Assembly (NCBI GenBank): GCA_000328365.1
Contig: KB312312.1
Coordinates: 349,549-413,548 of the forward strand
DNA: 64,000 bases
Direction: 5' to 3'
From: Capitella teleta
Lineage: Eukaryota > Annelida > Polychaeta > Capitellidae
Part shown: positions 11,735 through 25,795 of the stretch, in pieces
How the letters are laid out: every line of letters begins with the position of its first letter
Position numbering within the stretch: the first letter of the stretch is position 1
Made by a program: the position numbers and the translations under genes
Notes under the pieces: model-generated
Told to the model about the DNA's origin: nothing
Database searches by the model: none
Seen by the model: the letters and a program-made list of their open reading frames with translations, nothing else

Positions 11735-13666
11735 TTACAACATAATTATTTCATTATACATTCAATACATGTATATGTAGAATTGTGAATTTGCTCTAAA
11801 TACTCAACTCAGATAAACATCTAAAATAGATTTCCATATTCACTATATAAACCCTGTCTATCGAATTAAAGATCATTCATCTCCAGAACTTTGTGTATTG
11901 TTATCACTCAATACTACAACATGCTGACTGGAGCTTTTTGCGATAACTGATTGGCTCCAAGCCAATTAACTGCTCACGAAGGTAAGCACAATCTGCGCGT
12001 GTTAAACATATCCTATATCATGAGTATTCACGATAACAGAATAACCCCATTTTTTTTCTCCAAAATTTGTCACAATTTATCTGAACTGTTTTCCTTTATT
12101 CTCAATATTACCATCTCAGGGTGGCCAGAGCACCAGCGGCCGCTCACGGCCTTGCCAGGTCTCCTAGTTGGATTTCGTCTCAATACTTCACTCACATTCG
12201 TATTATAATCATCATTCCATATTTTTTTCCGAATAAACACGCATTCTCTTTGTCATCATCCTTGCTGTCTATCTCCTCTGTTAAACTTTGAGTCGGTTTT
12301 GTTACACACGCATTTTTTTTTCACCTGCTACAGAATATTTTCGCTTACATTTTGTATGTGCTCATCATTTTCTATTATTATATTATTCGTTATTATTATT
12401 ATTATTCAAGGTCGGCAATTCAACAGCCCTGTCTGCTCAATGACTGGCCTCTCTCTGGAAATTTAATATTTCTTACGCTTCATAAAATTCATGCCATGAA
12501 ATATATGAACTCTCCTTTTCTCTCTCAACGCAACACGGACTTTATCGCAAGTCCATTGCGCATGCTCGGGACGGTTTATTACGGAGAGATTGTTGCAGCA
12601 ATGACATCGGGGAAGCTGAGAGATAAGCAAGGACAGAAGATAATCATGGGAAAGGTGTAGAACGAACAATGACTCAACAGGAAGCGTAGATTCAGCGAAG
12701 AATCACCGTGAGATGCAATCTCCAAAGCACCATTTCCTTCGACTGGATCCGGTGAGAATATCTCCGAATCGAATGCGTCGAAATACTGAGAAAAGGCTTC
12801 CCCAGGGATTACCACAGGTGCCTATATTGACTCTCAATTGTTTATTTATTGTCGTTATTCTATTTCACAAGAACTGTATCCGAGCACCTAACTTTACGAA
12901 GCTTCTTGCAATGATTGTATGATTGTATGATTAATTTCATGTGGAATTTTTAAATAAATTCTTCGTTATCATCATGCGTTTCTGGTCAATCTGCTCATCT
13001 GTGGTTTATCCTTTAAACCGCATTCGAAGGTGAAGCTCCCTGTGAGAGCCAGTTGTCAGCTGGACTGACTGTCTAATCCACTTCACCCCCCTGGGAAAGA
13101 CAACATGCTCCCCAGCATCCCACTTCAAGTCAAGCATGCACAGCCATAGATAGAACTGACAGTGAGAATTGAACTGTGTGCACCGGACCCGCCCAAAGCA
13201 AGACCACCAAAAGATGAATGTGTTGAATCTAGTGATTAACATGAGTATTTCCCCAGGTGTGCATTTTCTGATAATCATGTGTAATGTCCGCCTTTTACGC
13301 CACAACCGGACCTGGGAGATCAGAACACTGGTCGTGCAGGGGTGAGGCGTAATGGACCTCTTGGCTGAATCTAATTGATATGCTCGTTATCTCTGATTAC
13401 CTTTTGAAATCATTGATACATTCAGCAATTAGTACATATAGAGGTTATCAGAGCTCGCGTTCTGCAAACCAAACATTCATGAGCCGTAAACAGAAGACAG
13501 AGTGCTTCTGTCCATTCGTGTACGCGATGCACTTCAGTAGTTCTGTGCGCAAATATGACATGAAACTTCACACGCTTCATGAAATCAACGCACACTTGAA
13601 TGCGTAATGGGCGCTTCATGAGTGCATGGATATGGCTTACAATGCATTCGCATTGCAGTATATGTA

Positions 13667-14400
13667 CAGAGTGGGCCAAAAGTATAGTCCATCTACTCAA
13701 TGTTAAAAACAAAACTCTGAAATTAGCTCAAATGCATCAATTATTCCCAAAAAAATAACTACCCTGTATGGATTGACTGTGTCACCCTGCGCCCATTTAT
13801 GCAAAGAAATCGAATAAAAGTTTTATTTTGAATGAGAGAAGAGCATTTGAATGTGAGTTATGTGTGGTCGCGAAGAGATGTTTGTGTGAACGAGCATTAG
13901 GGAATGTCATCTCCTGTATGGAGCCTCGATACAAGCTTTCTGGTTTGTTTTGATTTTAGGAGATAAACATTAGTGCTACTGTCATAACAATAGCACTCTC
14001 AAGCAAAAAACGAGGGCGTGGCATTAAGTATTCGTTCACTTAAGCTTATATGGGCCCGGTTTGGCGCCAAAAGTGGAAATATCGATGAATGATAAGTGCA
14101 CTCTATAAATTGAGATAAATCGGCATAAATGTTGATGCAATTGGAATAGAAATGATAGGAATAGCAGCATGACATGTTAAACTATAGGCGTGGTAATTAA
14201 TTATTATTTATTATTTAAAACAAAGTTATTAAAATTATTATTAATTAAAATAAGATAAATAAATACTTGGCATGGTTATTTTAGTGTGTTTTATACAGTG
14301 CGATCTGTTTTGCAACACTTTTTTTCAGAAATGCGCAGCGCCATTGAAAAGCATTGAGATCTTTAACATGGAGTAGATAGACTACTTTTGGCCCACTCTG
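13667..14400. mobile_element. Tc1/mariner-like element with about 35-bp terminal inverted repeats, TA-flanked
   Basis: The left end, CAGAGTGGGCCAAAAGTA, continues for about 35 bases and is matched in inverse by the right end, which finishes TTTTGGCCCACTCTG. Both ends are directly flanked by TA (13665-13666 and 14401-14402), the target duplication of the IS630-Tc1-mariner superfamily. The interior of about 660 bp has no long frame and no DDE/D signature, so this is a non-autonomous copy. A second, truncated copy of the same family lies at 45073-45290. Confidence 0.8.
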
Positions 14401-15787
14401 TACATATATATACATGCATGTGGCGTTAACAATGTCTCTATCGAAAATATGTGCAAGAATAACTCCGTCCGTATCTGCCTGAGCGAGAGGTGCTCATCAC
14501 TTCAGATAATCCTTGGTTACTTGTTATGGAACTATAGAGAAAGAGGAAACGGGACCGGTTGCTATGACGACGCCCCCACATTTCACCCTAAGCAGCCTCG
14601 GACTCAGAACATCTCTTTGGTTTTTCCTTCTATTTGTCTGTTTATGTTTCTCTTGACTTCAATTGGCCCGGAGTTCTACTCTGGTCCACATTGCCAGAGT
14701 ATATCAGAGTGAAATTACCCCATCATCTGGTTGGCCTTCTGGGGTAACTTGACCGCAGAACATCCGCATCGGATATCATTTGCAAATTTTGCCTAAATTA
14801 GAAATTCTTAGGTCAGCAAATATTCCACTGGCCTGGCTCGCATCTGGCCCGCAAGGTTGCTAAACACATTAAAACATTCAGCAAATCCCTACGGACTCAT
14901 TACCGGGGTTCTGAAAATCACCTGTTCCCTTCCAACATCATTGCTCGTAATCCCAGTCTTCTTTTTCTTTTCTTTTTCTTTAATGAACGTTCTTTCTGTC
15001 TTGTCCTTCCTCTTGTTTCAAATATTCTGAGTACATCTCGGCCATCAGCAAATACAATCAGCTTCTCATTAATTAATTTCAGTGTCTTCTATAATTATTT
15101 CACATTTTTTGTGCATCTACTTTGCATTTCATCGATGCAAATTGTTTTCACGGAGGACAAGCACCAATAGACGACCGCGTCAGCATCCCCAAGTTAAATC
15201 AAAAGCTTACTGTCAATGGGTGTGAGACGGATAATCCAAAGGGATTCTGGGATAGCTGGCATCTGCCGCAGGGAAATTACCAAGAACTAGATTCTTGGCG
15301 GCATCAGATCGAATTCCTTGGTGTCAGGCGGAATCTGCATGCGAGGTGACCTTTCGGGGACTCCTCTCGAACCTGTTCGGATGGCCTTGTAAGAAAGATC
15401 AGCTGTTCAAAGAGCCCTATTAACAAATGGATATTCACATGTCACCTTCCCTGCTGATGATGAGAGCTATGATATGTAGAGGGACAGAGGGGAATGGTGG
15501 CTGTAGTAAAGATAACAGAAGAGGCGTCGTGCATGGTCATTATGCAATAAGTGATCGTGGTGTTACGGATAATATACTCCATTGATTACTATTCCCTTGA
15601 TTGATCTCGTAGAGAAGGGAGATAGAGACACCGGGTAAGCATAAAAGCCGATCACATAAACCAGGGTATATGTTGGGATGTCTAAGCTGAATCTTCGGGT
15701 TTAGCGGCGAATTCATGAATCAAGGAAAGTGAGAAATTGGCGAGGAACGGTTGTAATTTTAAGCTAAGGGCGGATGGACGATGACCT

Positions 15788-15803
15788 CACCCCCCCCCCC
15801 CCC
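15788..15803. repeat. poly-C tract
   Basis: A homopolymer run of about 14 C near 15788-15803. Similar C or G runs occur near 24746, 47227 and 55887. They are prone to sequencing and assembly error. Confidence 0.8.
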
Positions 15804-18800
15804 TCCACACAAATTATTCAAATATGATAAAATTGCTATTTCGTCGGACAAGAAACCAACGGTAATCCAAAGGATTACCAAGGGCACCAAATTGGTTCAC
15901 AAATTGGGTAATAATCAGTTTGTGGAATATACAACGTTCATAATTGTTCAGGGAACCAAGAAATGATTCAATTCTTCGTGTCTTTGCTGCATAATTAAAG
16001 TGAATATCTTTTTCATAACATGATCAATGTACTTGTCCCTCGCTGAACAAGTTAAACCCAACTTCAACTCGGTTTGTTTGTTGGTTAATATACAGACTTT
16101 TGACACATGAATATTAATGAGGTACAACTATAGCCAATTAGGACCAAGCTCTGTGTTCGACCAATAAGGGTCATCGTCTCATCGCGATCGATGTGTTGTA
16201 CTTGTCGCAATGGCTGTAACAATGAACTAGTAACACTTTGGCTCATTTTAATTCATGCGTGTAATATTATTCTATTCTACCATGCGTTATTATACTAAAA
16301 CGATAGTGATGAAAACATGTTTTACACTTCGGTCATATAATTTCAACAATAAAACAATGTATCTTTCCATTAACTTATTTAACCAACTGTGCAAGTAACA
16401 AAATGATACTACGGCAGCGTTCTGCGTAGTGAGTGAGTGCATTTAGTGAAAATGAAACAGTTCACTGTCCAATATATTACTAATTGAGAAGTACATCTAA
16501 ACATTACACCGCCATGCAGCAATAAAAATAGAGCCTATATCTTTATTCTGTTGAAATGTTTATTATTCATGTTGAAATGTTTAATATTCATGTCTGGGAG
16601 TATGGTCAAACGCCGAAGCTGATTGGCTAAATGTGAACCTTATTAATATTCATGTGTCAAAAGTTCGTACATCTAAAAAATCGCGCCCCAGATCAGATAA
16701 ACCTGCTTAAACCGAGCTGATCTGCGTCCGTGAAATCGACCCCTGGACCCTCGGGCAGTGACATACAAGTAAGTCCGGAAGGTTTATCAAATACAGTGTT
16801 ACGTAACGCACAAGTCGATGAAGAGGCGCATCTATCGTTTGAGGTTCATCCTTTATCCTTCGCTGTTATTCCAAGGCATTAAGAGGTACACGAGGCTCAA
16901 TTCGCCTGTTGGGAAACCACCTCAAGAGCCTCAATTGTCTTTGCTTCGATGCATGGCTCATGTTTAGCGCCGCCGAACAGGCTCAAAAACACCTCGCGGA
17001 ACTCCTCGCTCGGCATTATGCAGGTGAAAAAGTTGGCGAGGACGTTAAGTTTGCTTCAGAGATTGCCAAACAAGACGAAGGCATCGTAGCGGAAGAGAGA
17101 AGGTGACACAAGCGACATCATTAACAAGCAAGCCCTATGGAAATACGCAAGCTGGTTGTCTTAGTTGTTATACATTAATAGTCACTAGGTTTACAGAAAT
17201 AAATATGAATTACTATTTTGAAGCATGTGTTGGGTTAAATAAAGGTTACGTGGTAGATAACCCAGACCACGTGTTTCCGGTGCGAATGACGTCAGAGGAG
17301 GTGGTGTCGTCTGAAGGACAAAGCGTTGCTTTAAATTTGGTTAATTTGAGACTAATTATAAACGGCAGCTTCCCAAGGGTGCTAGCTCTGTCCCCAAAAG
17401 AGGGAAAGACAGAGAAAGGAATGGCGACTGGCATTCATGATTGTACTTCAAAGAAGTGAACAATCTCAAAACATCAAAGCGGGTTGAACAAAAAACAACA
17501 CCTGGCGGGAAACTTGTGATCATGGTGAAAGCGTGTGGTCTAAATTGTGCGACGCAAGGCGGCTTTTCGCGTCTCCAGGGAGGGGTTTTTTGGTGGTGGC
17601 ACTTTACTGGCTTTCATTTGGCTCATTGCTATGTGGACTGTGTAGGTGTGTCGTGGGGTTGTATTATATTCGTGCTGTTTGCATCCAGTGGACTCCCGTT
17701 GTAATATTAGCATTTCTATTTTGTTGTTCATTCCCTTTGGCTGATCATTATATTGTATATTTTATATTTCATTTCATCCATTGGTTTTATTTCACCAGCT
17801 GGTGCTTTTTGGAAAAAAAACATCTACATTCCTTCAATTATTGCCTTCGAGAATTTGACAAAAGATATACAATCATCTTCATTGCACTTTTGATCATTGT
17901 TTTGTCCTGTTTAGGGACAAAACAATTTTGTTGTTGTTGTTTAGGGACAAAACATTGTTGTTTGTCTTGTTTGGGTGTTTAGGATGTTGCTTAAAAAGGG
18001 TATTGTTGGGCAACTTTTCCATTTTGAGGTGATTCTTTTTACCGGTTTAGTTTTCCTTGTTCCTTTCATATTATACTTAGTGTCAACAAAACAAATTAGG
18101 CTCCGTTATTTTCTAGCTCGTTTTTCATGTCAATTCCGAGAGCACATTGGCAATATACAAAGCGTTCTGAGTTGAATAAGTGTTTATCACACAAGTGCAA
18201 CGTGCCAAGTGGTAACACGTACTACGAATCATGGCTCGCATTCGTCCAGCCTACACGATACGAGGGGCATTAACTTCTGCAATAACAAACCAAAAAAAAT
18301 GTATATTATGAATATATTATAAACAATTTGCTTGTGGTAACTTGATCCAAAATCGCCCATCAAAAATAGTCTCTCCTGGCAGTTCATTTATTATAAAACA
18401 CATCTATAAGAATATAATTCACTTTTCTCTGTAATTAATTCCTCCTCTTCTGTAACTCTTTTGTCAATTACTCATTGCTGGATCTAAATCTTTTCATAGC
18501 TTCATCGTTCTTGAATTTCTCAATAAGTGTTAGGTGTTCGTAGAGGTTAATTCATTTTAGAGAGGTATTGTGACTTTGCTACCAATTGATATCCAACTCA
18601 GACGCATGCATGCACCGCCACAGAATATGTAATGTACTTCACTTGTACATCTTCAAACGGGTGCGTTATTCTCAGACATTTTCTTGGTCAATTTGTTGCA
18701 ACATTTCTCAATGCCTGCACTGCACAATTATTGCAATACATGTAGTTCTTATCATTGTGGTTTACCTGACTAGGTAATTACAAATTTAATCTTCACTGCC

Positions 18801-19673
18801 TCCAGAGATGTGTACAAAGAACACCAGGTTGATTGACAATGTTCAGAATGTTCAGAAGAAAAGCTAATTACAGTAACGCGCAATATTGGCTCACGGCCAA
18901 CAAAGCTGAGTAAAGGCAAAAATAATTAAACGCCCAGTAAATACAGGTAGCAATGGAATGTTAGCCTAGCTAATTAACTAACAGTGCACACGAGACCTGC
19001 GGGAGGGGGAGGAGAACTGTCTTGCTTTATTTACCAATATCGATTCTGGTATTTCTCGCGATAATTCTCACGTGCAGTCACGTAGTAACGCGGTATGAAA
19101 AGGTCAATTTCGACCATAACAATAACACCAACAACAGTGATAGTGCGGGTACACAAAGGGCCTTTGGTGCTCATTGGTCACGTGGTATACGTTTGGCTGA
19201 AATTGATACTGATCAGGTTGATGTTTCAGTCAGATGTCGGCAATTATCTTAATAAGGCTGGATATCCTTTGAAAGTGATCGGGATCTCAGATTATCATCG
19301 TTTGATTTGGGGAAACATTCATTACTGATTATTATGATTCAATTTGCATATATTAGGGGTATCAATGCATCTGCAAACTAATTTGTCACTCGGTATACAG
19401 ATTACTGAAGATGCTTAAGGCATTGCTTCAGCTGCACGCCGATGACCCAGCAAAGACGGTGCCTTGAAATGACCCGTAAGCTTACATGTCGCAGCACATG
19501 CCAAGCTCATGCCTTGTCCGCTAACCCCAGAAAATGGGCTTTAGGCGTATAGTGTATCAAGTGCGAATCGTATTTTTTTCTGGTCTGCTGGGTATGTTAC
19601 AGCAATATACTTGGGTTATGACAGTTAATAGGAATGACACACAACTCTGCAGGTGTTTATGTTTTAAGCTTAC

Positions 19674-20585
19674 CTGTTTCCACAGAAATTCGTCAGTGTG
19701 GTTAACAGCAGCAGCGCACACGAGATGGACAGCTGAGATTGACACTCCTGTGAGGACTGAGAGACGCATGCGGATCGGCAACAGGGTGTAAGTCATGTAT
19801 ATGAAGAACAGCGCGCAGAACACGCCCTCGCTGGCCGTTCTGGGGACGCAATCGACCGTTGCCAGGACAACCACTACGATCATGACGGCCATGATGACGT
19901 AACAGACGATCATCATTTGCATTTGGGTGAAAGAGTTGCGGTTGCAGAGCACGCAAAGCATGACAAGTACAGCGGCCGCCAAACCCAACACGGCGCCTTT
20001 GAGCACGTCGCGGCTGCCACCGATGTAATGAAACACCAAGAGGAGCGCGCAGATCACGGCGATCATCACCATGAACACGCTCATACTGTTCTGGTTGAGT
20101 TTGAAGAAGTAGCGTTTGAAGAGACGCTCTAACTTTGGATTGAGAAACTTCTTCGAGCGGAACACTTGCGCAATGTTGCGTTTAGAGCAACATTTCTGCT
20201 GTCCCCCTAAGAGAGCGTCTTCCGGTCCAAGATGGCGGTCACGTGACTGCTTCTGTTGGCGTTCTTTCTCTTGGTATTTCTCTTGCACCCTCTCCCACGC
20301 TGACTTACGACTGTGCGAAGTCTGACTCTGAGGTCTGGTCTCGGGCGGGGAAGTCGCTGGGAGGCTGTCCAGCCGGATAGCCGCTCCTCCCCCAGCCTGG
20401 AAATCCGGTCGCATCTGAGAGAAGTCTGTGGGCATTTTGACTTTGCCTGCGGGGCGGCTGTCGCCATTGCGGCCAGGTGGTCTGCCGTTTGGTTCGTCCC
20501 AGGGCAGTCGGGATGTCTTGGCCGCGGGGGTGTGGCCGTTTGGGCGGACGGCGCCAGTCGACGGCGACACCTCGTTGTTCTTCAT
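19674..20585 (-). CDS. ADCY5/6-like: adenylyl cyclase (ADCY5/6 type), coding exon 1: N-terminus and membrane helices 1-5
   Basis: This membrane enzyme makes cAMP from ATP and is usually controlled by G-protein alpha subunits, calcium and kinases. The exon is 912 nt, exactly 304 codons, from ATG 20585 to a GTAAGC donor. Residues 1-140 are a low-complexity cytosolic tail with Pro, Ser and Lys/Glu-Gln stretches. FRSKKFLNPKLERLFKRYFF (143-162) is the conserved segment before the first helix. Membrane helices lie at about 168-187, 192-213, 222-243, 253-270 and 273-292. ASEGVFCALFFIYMTYTLLP (251-270) is diagnostic of types 5 and 6 ([21 protein letters not shown] in mammals). HTDEFLWKQ precedes the donor and joins in frame to exon 2. 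Only the 5' quarter of the gene is in the window. An AG directly upstream of the ATG suggests a further 5' non-coding exon. Confidence 0.93.
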
Positions 20586-20612
20586 ACCTGAATTCAAAAG
20601 AAATAATATAAT
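20586..20612 (-). promoter_or_regulatory. probable 3' splice site two bases before the cyclase start codon
   Basis: On the minus strand a T-rich run (TTATTTCTTTTGAATTCAG) ends in CAG two bases before ATG 20585. This looks like a splice acceptor. If so, the 5' untranslated region is split and the promoter lies further right, anywhere in 20.6-25.9 kb. The frame is also open for 17 codons upstream to an ATG near 20636, but those residues do not resemble the family. Confidence 0.4.
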
Positions 20613-23600
20613 CATCTCAGATCGCTTCATCCTCATAACTATTGCAGTTAATTTTATTATGTCATCATAGGCAATATAAATTTCAGATGGAAATGGAAAG
20701 GTTTAATCGCTCAGTATTATAGTACGTACACCTTCCGCTAACGGTATGCCTCTCTCTCAGAATAACTTATGTACATATTATGCAATCCCAGTGAAGATTA
20801 GATTTCTTTCGGGGTCAGAATACGATATCTGAAGAAGAGGCAGCTCTAATTATGTGCATTGGCTTATCGTACGTGCAACTAGCGTCACTCAAAGAAGCGA
20901 GTTTTATCGTTTTATTATGGATATCGTGATTATACGCCCCAACTGCAAAACACAGTTCAGGGATTGGGCGTAGCTGTCTATGTTTTGCGTGACTTGAGAT
21001 TGTGGCCGCTTTTTCCGGACTCAGAAACAGGAAGACATATTTCGACAGACTAATCTTGGTCACATGACCTGGGTGCGCCTTTGATGTGCGTATTACAAAG
21101 GTGCGTGAACCGGATTTCTTTATTCTGCATTGTTGAAGAGGAAAACAGAAAAAAAAGACCAGCCTCTCTATCACACCGTAAAAAAGACCCCTCCCACCAT
21201 GATTAATATTTTTTTACCCCGACTCAGAACGAGAAGAGAGACGTCCAGGATGTTGCCCTGGTAAATTAACCAAGGGATTAACCCTCATTGCATTATTGTC
21301 CTGTAAAGGGAAATTCTACAACGCTCAAAGCAAAAGCGTTGATTTCGGCCCGATATGATTCATGCGTCGTGAAATGAACGCAGTCACAACATGGACAACG
21401 ACACCCTCATCCTCGTCACACGGGAAAATGTCAGGCGAAACGAGTCGGATATAATCTAATGTAAGCGCTGCAACCCACTTCAGCGTCGCCTTCTCGGGTT
21501 GCTTGGGTGAGCAGCTGTAACACTGTTACTTGTCCTCGTGAGCTAAAGGTGTTAGAATTACGAATCACCACGAACAACGAACCTCATTATTCGATAGGTG
21601 AGAACACTAAACACGACATATAAGAACGACGCTGCATCAAATATTCTGTCCTTTGTGAATTGGTCAGTATGGCAGACACTGAAGACTATAGGTGTGAAGC
21701 TATATGGGGTATTATTGGTAAATAAACAATATAGACTTCAGAAGTGTGTCATAGTTTTACTTGGATTGAAACACCTGACATTTTGTAATCGTGTACGTAT
21801 TTCAAACATCGCCGCCACAAATGCAACTCCCCCAATTGCCGCCTTACCTGCGTCTCCAAGAAACGTCGACCGGATATTAACAACGTTTGTTGCCAATGTG
21901 AAAGGAGCTAAAATCCGCCCACACGACGCTTATGAAACACCGTGAGCCAGTTGGCGGCTCTCAGAGGTGTCCTATGTTTCGACTTGCACCACGCCTATAA
22001 GACCTGGGAAGCTTGTTATTTCCCTGTCTTGATACATTTGTACAAGTTCACGTGTCACTAATTTACTGCTATACACAGATGGAGATGTACGTGTGTGGAT
22101 ACAATGATGGCTGTTTTATTGGTTGTTGATAAAGCAGAAATTAAACAATTTGCCTATAAGCATGAGTGTGCTTGCATCCTATTTTTAGGCCCTGGTCGCT
22201 TGAGCAGCTGATGCTCGTTGAATGTCGCGGCTCTCGAGGACACCGCGCATGCGCATATTGAACGACGAGCACGCTTCCTGGTAGGCTCATTGGCGACCGA
22301 TATAACGCAGTAACAGAATTACCGGTATTACGCAATAATGGTATAATTATGTATCCTTTGTACAAAGCATTAAACAGAATGATGTCTGATTGCGACTGAT
22401 TGCAGCTCCCTCCAGGTGCGTCATGTCGTCTACCTGTACGTGTAGCGGCGGCATTGGGTGGATCCAACAAACACGAATCGAATTTAAGAAATTCCGAGTT
22501 GTGAGACCGAGGCTAAGAGTGGTTTGTGGGATGAGGGCCTTGGGTTCCTGATGCCAAACTTCTTCAGCCGATTCCAAGAACATCATTTGGAATTTGCTTT
22601 CAGAGTTTTGTACTTCCACCTATATAAGTATACGTTATTATCAGTGAAAGGTAATTAATCACATTGATCGGGAAGGGTTAAATTATCATTATAAGTAAAA
22701 TTCCAGTTTACATTGAAATCATCATGTAATGATCTCATGAATTAAGTCAATATTGCGTTATTCCATAAAACATTAACTAAAACTACAATTAGCTAAATCG
22801 AAGAAGGTAAAAATTAGTACAGGTGGCTACCCCGATTAAAGCAAATATTTCCGGTTCTGAATCGAAGCAGCATCCTTTGTAGGTTATCTCGAACGCAACG
22901 GACACCTTAAACATACATTATGGTCATCGTGATTGACCAGTAATTAAAAGATTAAAACACAAGAAGTCCCAACATCCGGGTCAGCACCAAGAGACCGATT
23001 GCGTAACACGCAGTGCTTTTAATTGCTAGTACATGTTTGCGTTCCATATGCATACACTGCATATGTAGAGACAAATGTTATAGTTCCTTACTGTAAAACT
23101 GATTATTTCACCTAATGTGATCTAATAACGTGATGTTCGGATTAGATGGTAATAGCGATATGTGTATCACGCACAAGAGAGAAGAGGATACAGTCACTCT
23201 CTCCCTGACATCAGCATTTAGCATCACGATGTTGGACGCCATGCATGACCATTGGTCAGCGATTCTCAATATTTCATAATGGTCGTAACTCGAAAGGAGC
23301 TGCTTAAAAGTCATAGCGATGACATGAAACTAAACTAATTTTTGCGACAAATTCTCCAAGTTTTCTGCCCAAGGCCAATGAATAGCAAATGTGATACTTT
23401 ACATTGTGGATGCAATAATGGTTAATAAATGTACCCTGTATTCACAAACCACCAATGCAATAAAAAGTGTCTTGTTTGACACCAGAGCGCATGCTAATCG
23501 GATCACTCACCTAATTTGAGGCTCACAATATCCTAATGACAGTCTACTGTTGTGTTTACAATAAACACAAATCACATGCAATATTGTTGATAGCCGATAT

Positions 23601-24274
23601 GACGCCGTTGTGAAACGTGATAAACGGATTAAATCACTATATCACACGTGCAACTTTCTACTTTAGAACACAACGCTGTCATATTAGGCCAGTGATTGCC
23701 ATGGCAACCGTTAAAACGCAGTGCTAATGAAGCAGTGTTATCGGGAAGGTGTGCCCGCGGCAGCCGAGGCTGCAAAGTCCAGTGCCTCCAACCACACCGG
23801 GCAAGAACCTCACAAATAGGGTGTCAGCCCGCGTACCGACCTTAACGTCGCGTCTCCCCGTCAGAACGACATCTGCTGTAGATCTGATGAACGTTTGTGA
23901 CAGCACCCAACTCACGACTGGCTCACTGGCAACGCAGTCAGGTAAACGACGCCTCACCGGTGCAACATACACGTTCAAGGGCCAACGCGCTTCTGATTGG
24001 CGCCGTCGCGTTGCCTTGGTAACCTATTGTTTGTACCAGTTACACTTGTTGTGGTAGACTACATTATTAATAGAACATCGTGTTGTCTTGATAAGTGGCT
24101 GTGTACACCAGTAGTATATATGCGTATGGTGATGGCTTTAATTGTGCTATTGCTGGTTAGCAATATCATTATAGTTGAGATGATTTGGATCGTGTCGGGG
24201 CACACGAGATGTTTCACGTCGAGTGAGGCTGATCTCAGCCTCATAGGATATACAATCGTATGCCACTTTAAATT

Positions 24275-24400
<126 letters not shown>

Positions 24401-24443
24401 ACATGTAACTCTTCTTAATTAACTGAAAGCAACTGATGTGTCT

Positions 24444-24493
24444 NNNNNNNNNNNNNNNNNNNNNNNNNNNNNNNNNNNNNNNNNNNNNNNNNN
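24444..24493. other. assembly gap (50 N)
   Basis: Fifty consecutive N, probably a gap of nominal size. It lies just after the (AAAT)n array, a likely cause of the break. Confidence 0.99.
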
Positions 24494-25789
24494 CGTACAT
24501 GAATTGAATAACACAAAAAAAAAGTTAATAAGTTCCACAATTGCCCTTTCAGAAAGTCAAGAGAGACAAAGTAAGAAGTGCATACCAAATAAAAGCCAGT
24601 GATCACGTCTGCGTGCGAGTGACTGTAGTCAGACATATTCATTAGTTGATTCAGGGCGGTCCAAATCTAACCCCACAAGGACCGACGAAGGACGCTACGT
24701 GTTGTCGAATTGTAATTTCGCGGCCATTTGTTCAACCTTCAGTCCGGGGGGGGGGGGGGCATGGTGAAAAGGGAGCGACGGTTACTCTACCAACGAATTC
24801 CTTCATTTGGCGTCAGACTCTAGTATTTGATTTAGCGATTGAAATCGAACCCATTCAGGTCGGTATTTCAGGTAGGGGGTCGGTCTTCTGAAGATTGCAT
24901 CCCAGGTGCTTAGGGGCAATGACGCCAATGATGAGAACACGGATGAAATAATTTCAGAATTGCAAATACAGATTATTTTTCATCGCATTATTCCGTTTTG
25001 TGAAAACACACAAAAAAGAAGACGTGAGCTTCCCGAAGGCAAATATCAGAGGTTGTTAAACCTCCTCTGGCGATATTGCCCAGTCATAACGCACGATTGT
25101 TTTCAAGGGAATCATAACGTATTTCTAAACGTAATGATTCCTGCGAAGTTCAATGGCATTCATATGCATTGTATATATGGTATAACTATATTCTGACTTT
25201 GAACGGTTATGATTGTACAGTGAATGGTAACAATTTCTATTGTTCGATAACATAGAAAAAAAATATAATCACATTTAGATTATTACATGCATATCATTAC
25301 AATGTAAAGTAAAAAAACTTTCACAGCACATTATAAAAAGGGAGTGTTAATAAAATAATTATAATACGGTTAGGCCTTGATTTATCTTCTTCACTCAAGA
25401 TCAAAACTGAGAAGCAATTAAAGTAAAAAAATTAAAATCTGATTTATCAAACAAAATTATCTATAGCACCCAAGACATCCTAAAGAAATAATCACAGGAG
25501 ATTTCATTCATATTATTCACAATATCTGAACAATAGAACATCATCCAGATTGAGAATCCACTCTTGGCGAAGCTGTTAAATCAGAAGAAAGAATTGAACA
25601 TGATAAGCTCCATTTATTACACGGCATCAAATGTTATCATTATAGAAAGACAAAAGTTGAGACAATTGAGTAAGAGGACATGGTTGAGATTGAATGAGTT
25701 TTGGAAAATAAATAAACATGGGTGAGGAGGATAGGCAAAAGAAAATTCTTAATGTTACCATCATCATAATGCTACTTATTGTAAATATG

Positions 25790-25795
25790 TTTATT
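25790..25795 (-). terminator. probable polyadenylation signal of the CARD-Bcl-2 gene
   Basis: AATAAA on the minus strand, about 170 bases after the stop codon at 25963. No transcript evidence is available. Confidence 0.4.

Larger units (their letters stand above)
7499..19673 (-). other. intron 1 of the adenylyl cyclase gene (about 12.2 kb)
   Basis: The intron is bounded by a GTAAGC donor at 19673 and a CAG acceptor at 7499. It contains an ATTGT microsatellite, an inverted-repeat element at 9230-9724, a decayed LINE at 10868-11734 and a Tc1/mariner-like element at 13667-14400. Several open stretches of 60-150 codons on both strands show no family resemblance. One at 16909-17106 (plus) has a helix-like composition and follows a GTAAGT-type donor at 16770, but nothing else supports a gene. 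Confidence 0.75.

Noticed and set aside
22141-22620. Minus-strand open stretches of 90-109 codons in a GC-richer patch
   Set aside because: No family resemblance and no convincing splice partners. They might be non-coding exon or promoter sequence.
23724-24057. Overlapping open stretches on both strands in a CpG-richer patch
   Set aside because: Neither strand resembles a known protein, and the openness is explained by base composition.
24546-24640. Short minus-strand frame MSDYSHSHADVITGFYL followed by a GTATGC donor-like site
   Set aside because: Too short and next to an assembly gap. No second exon could be matched to it.
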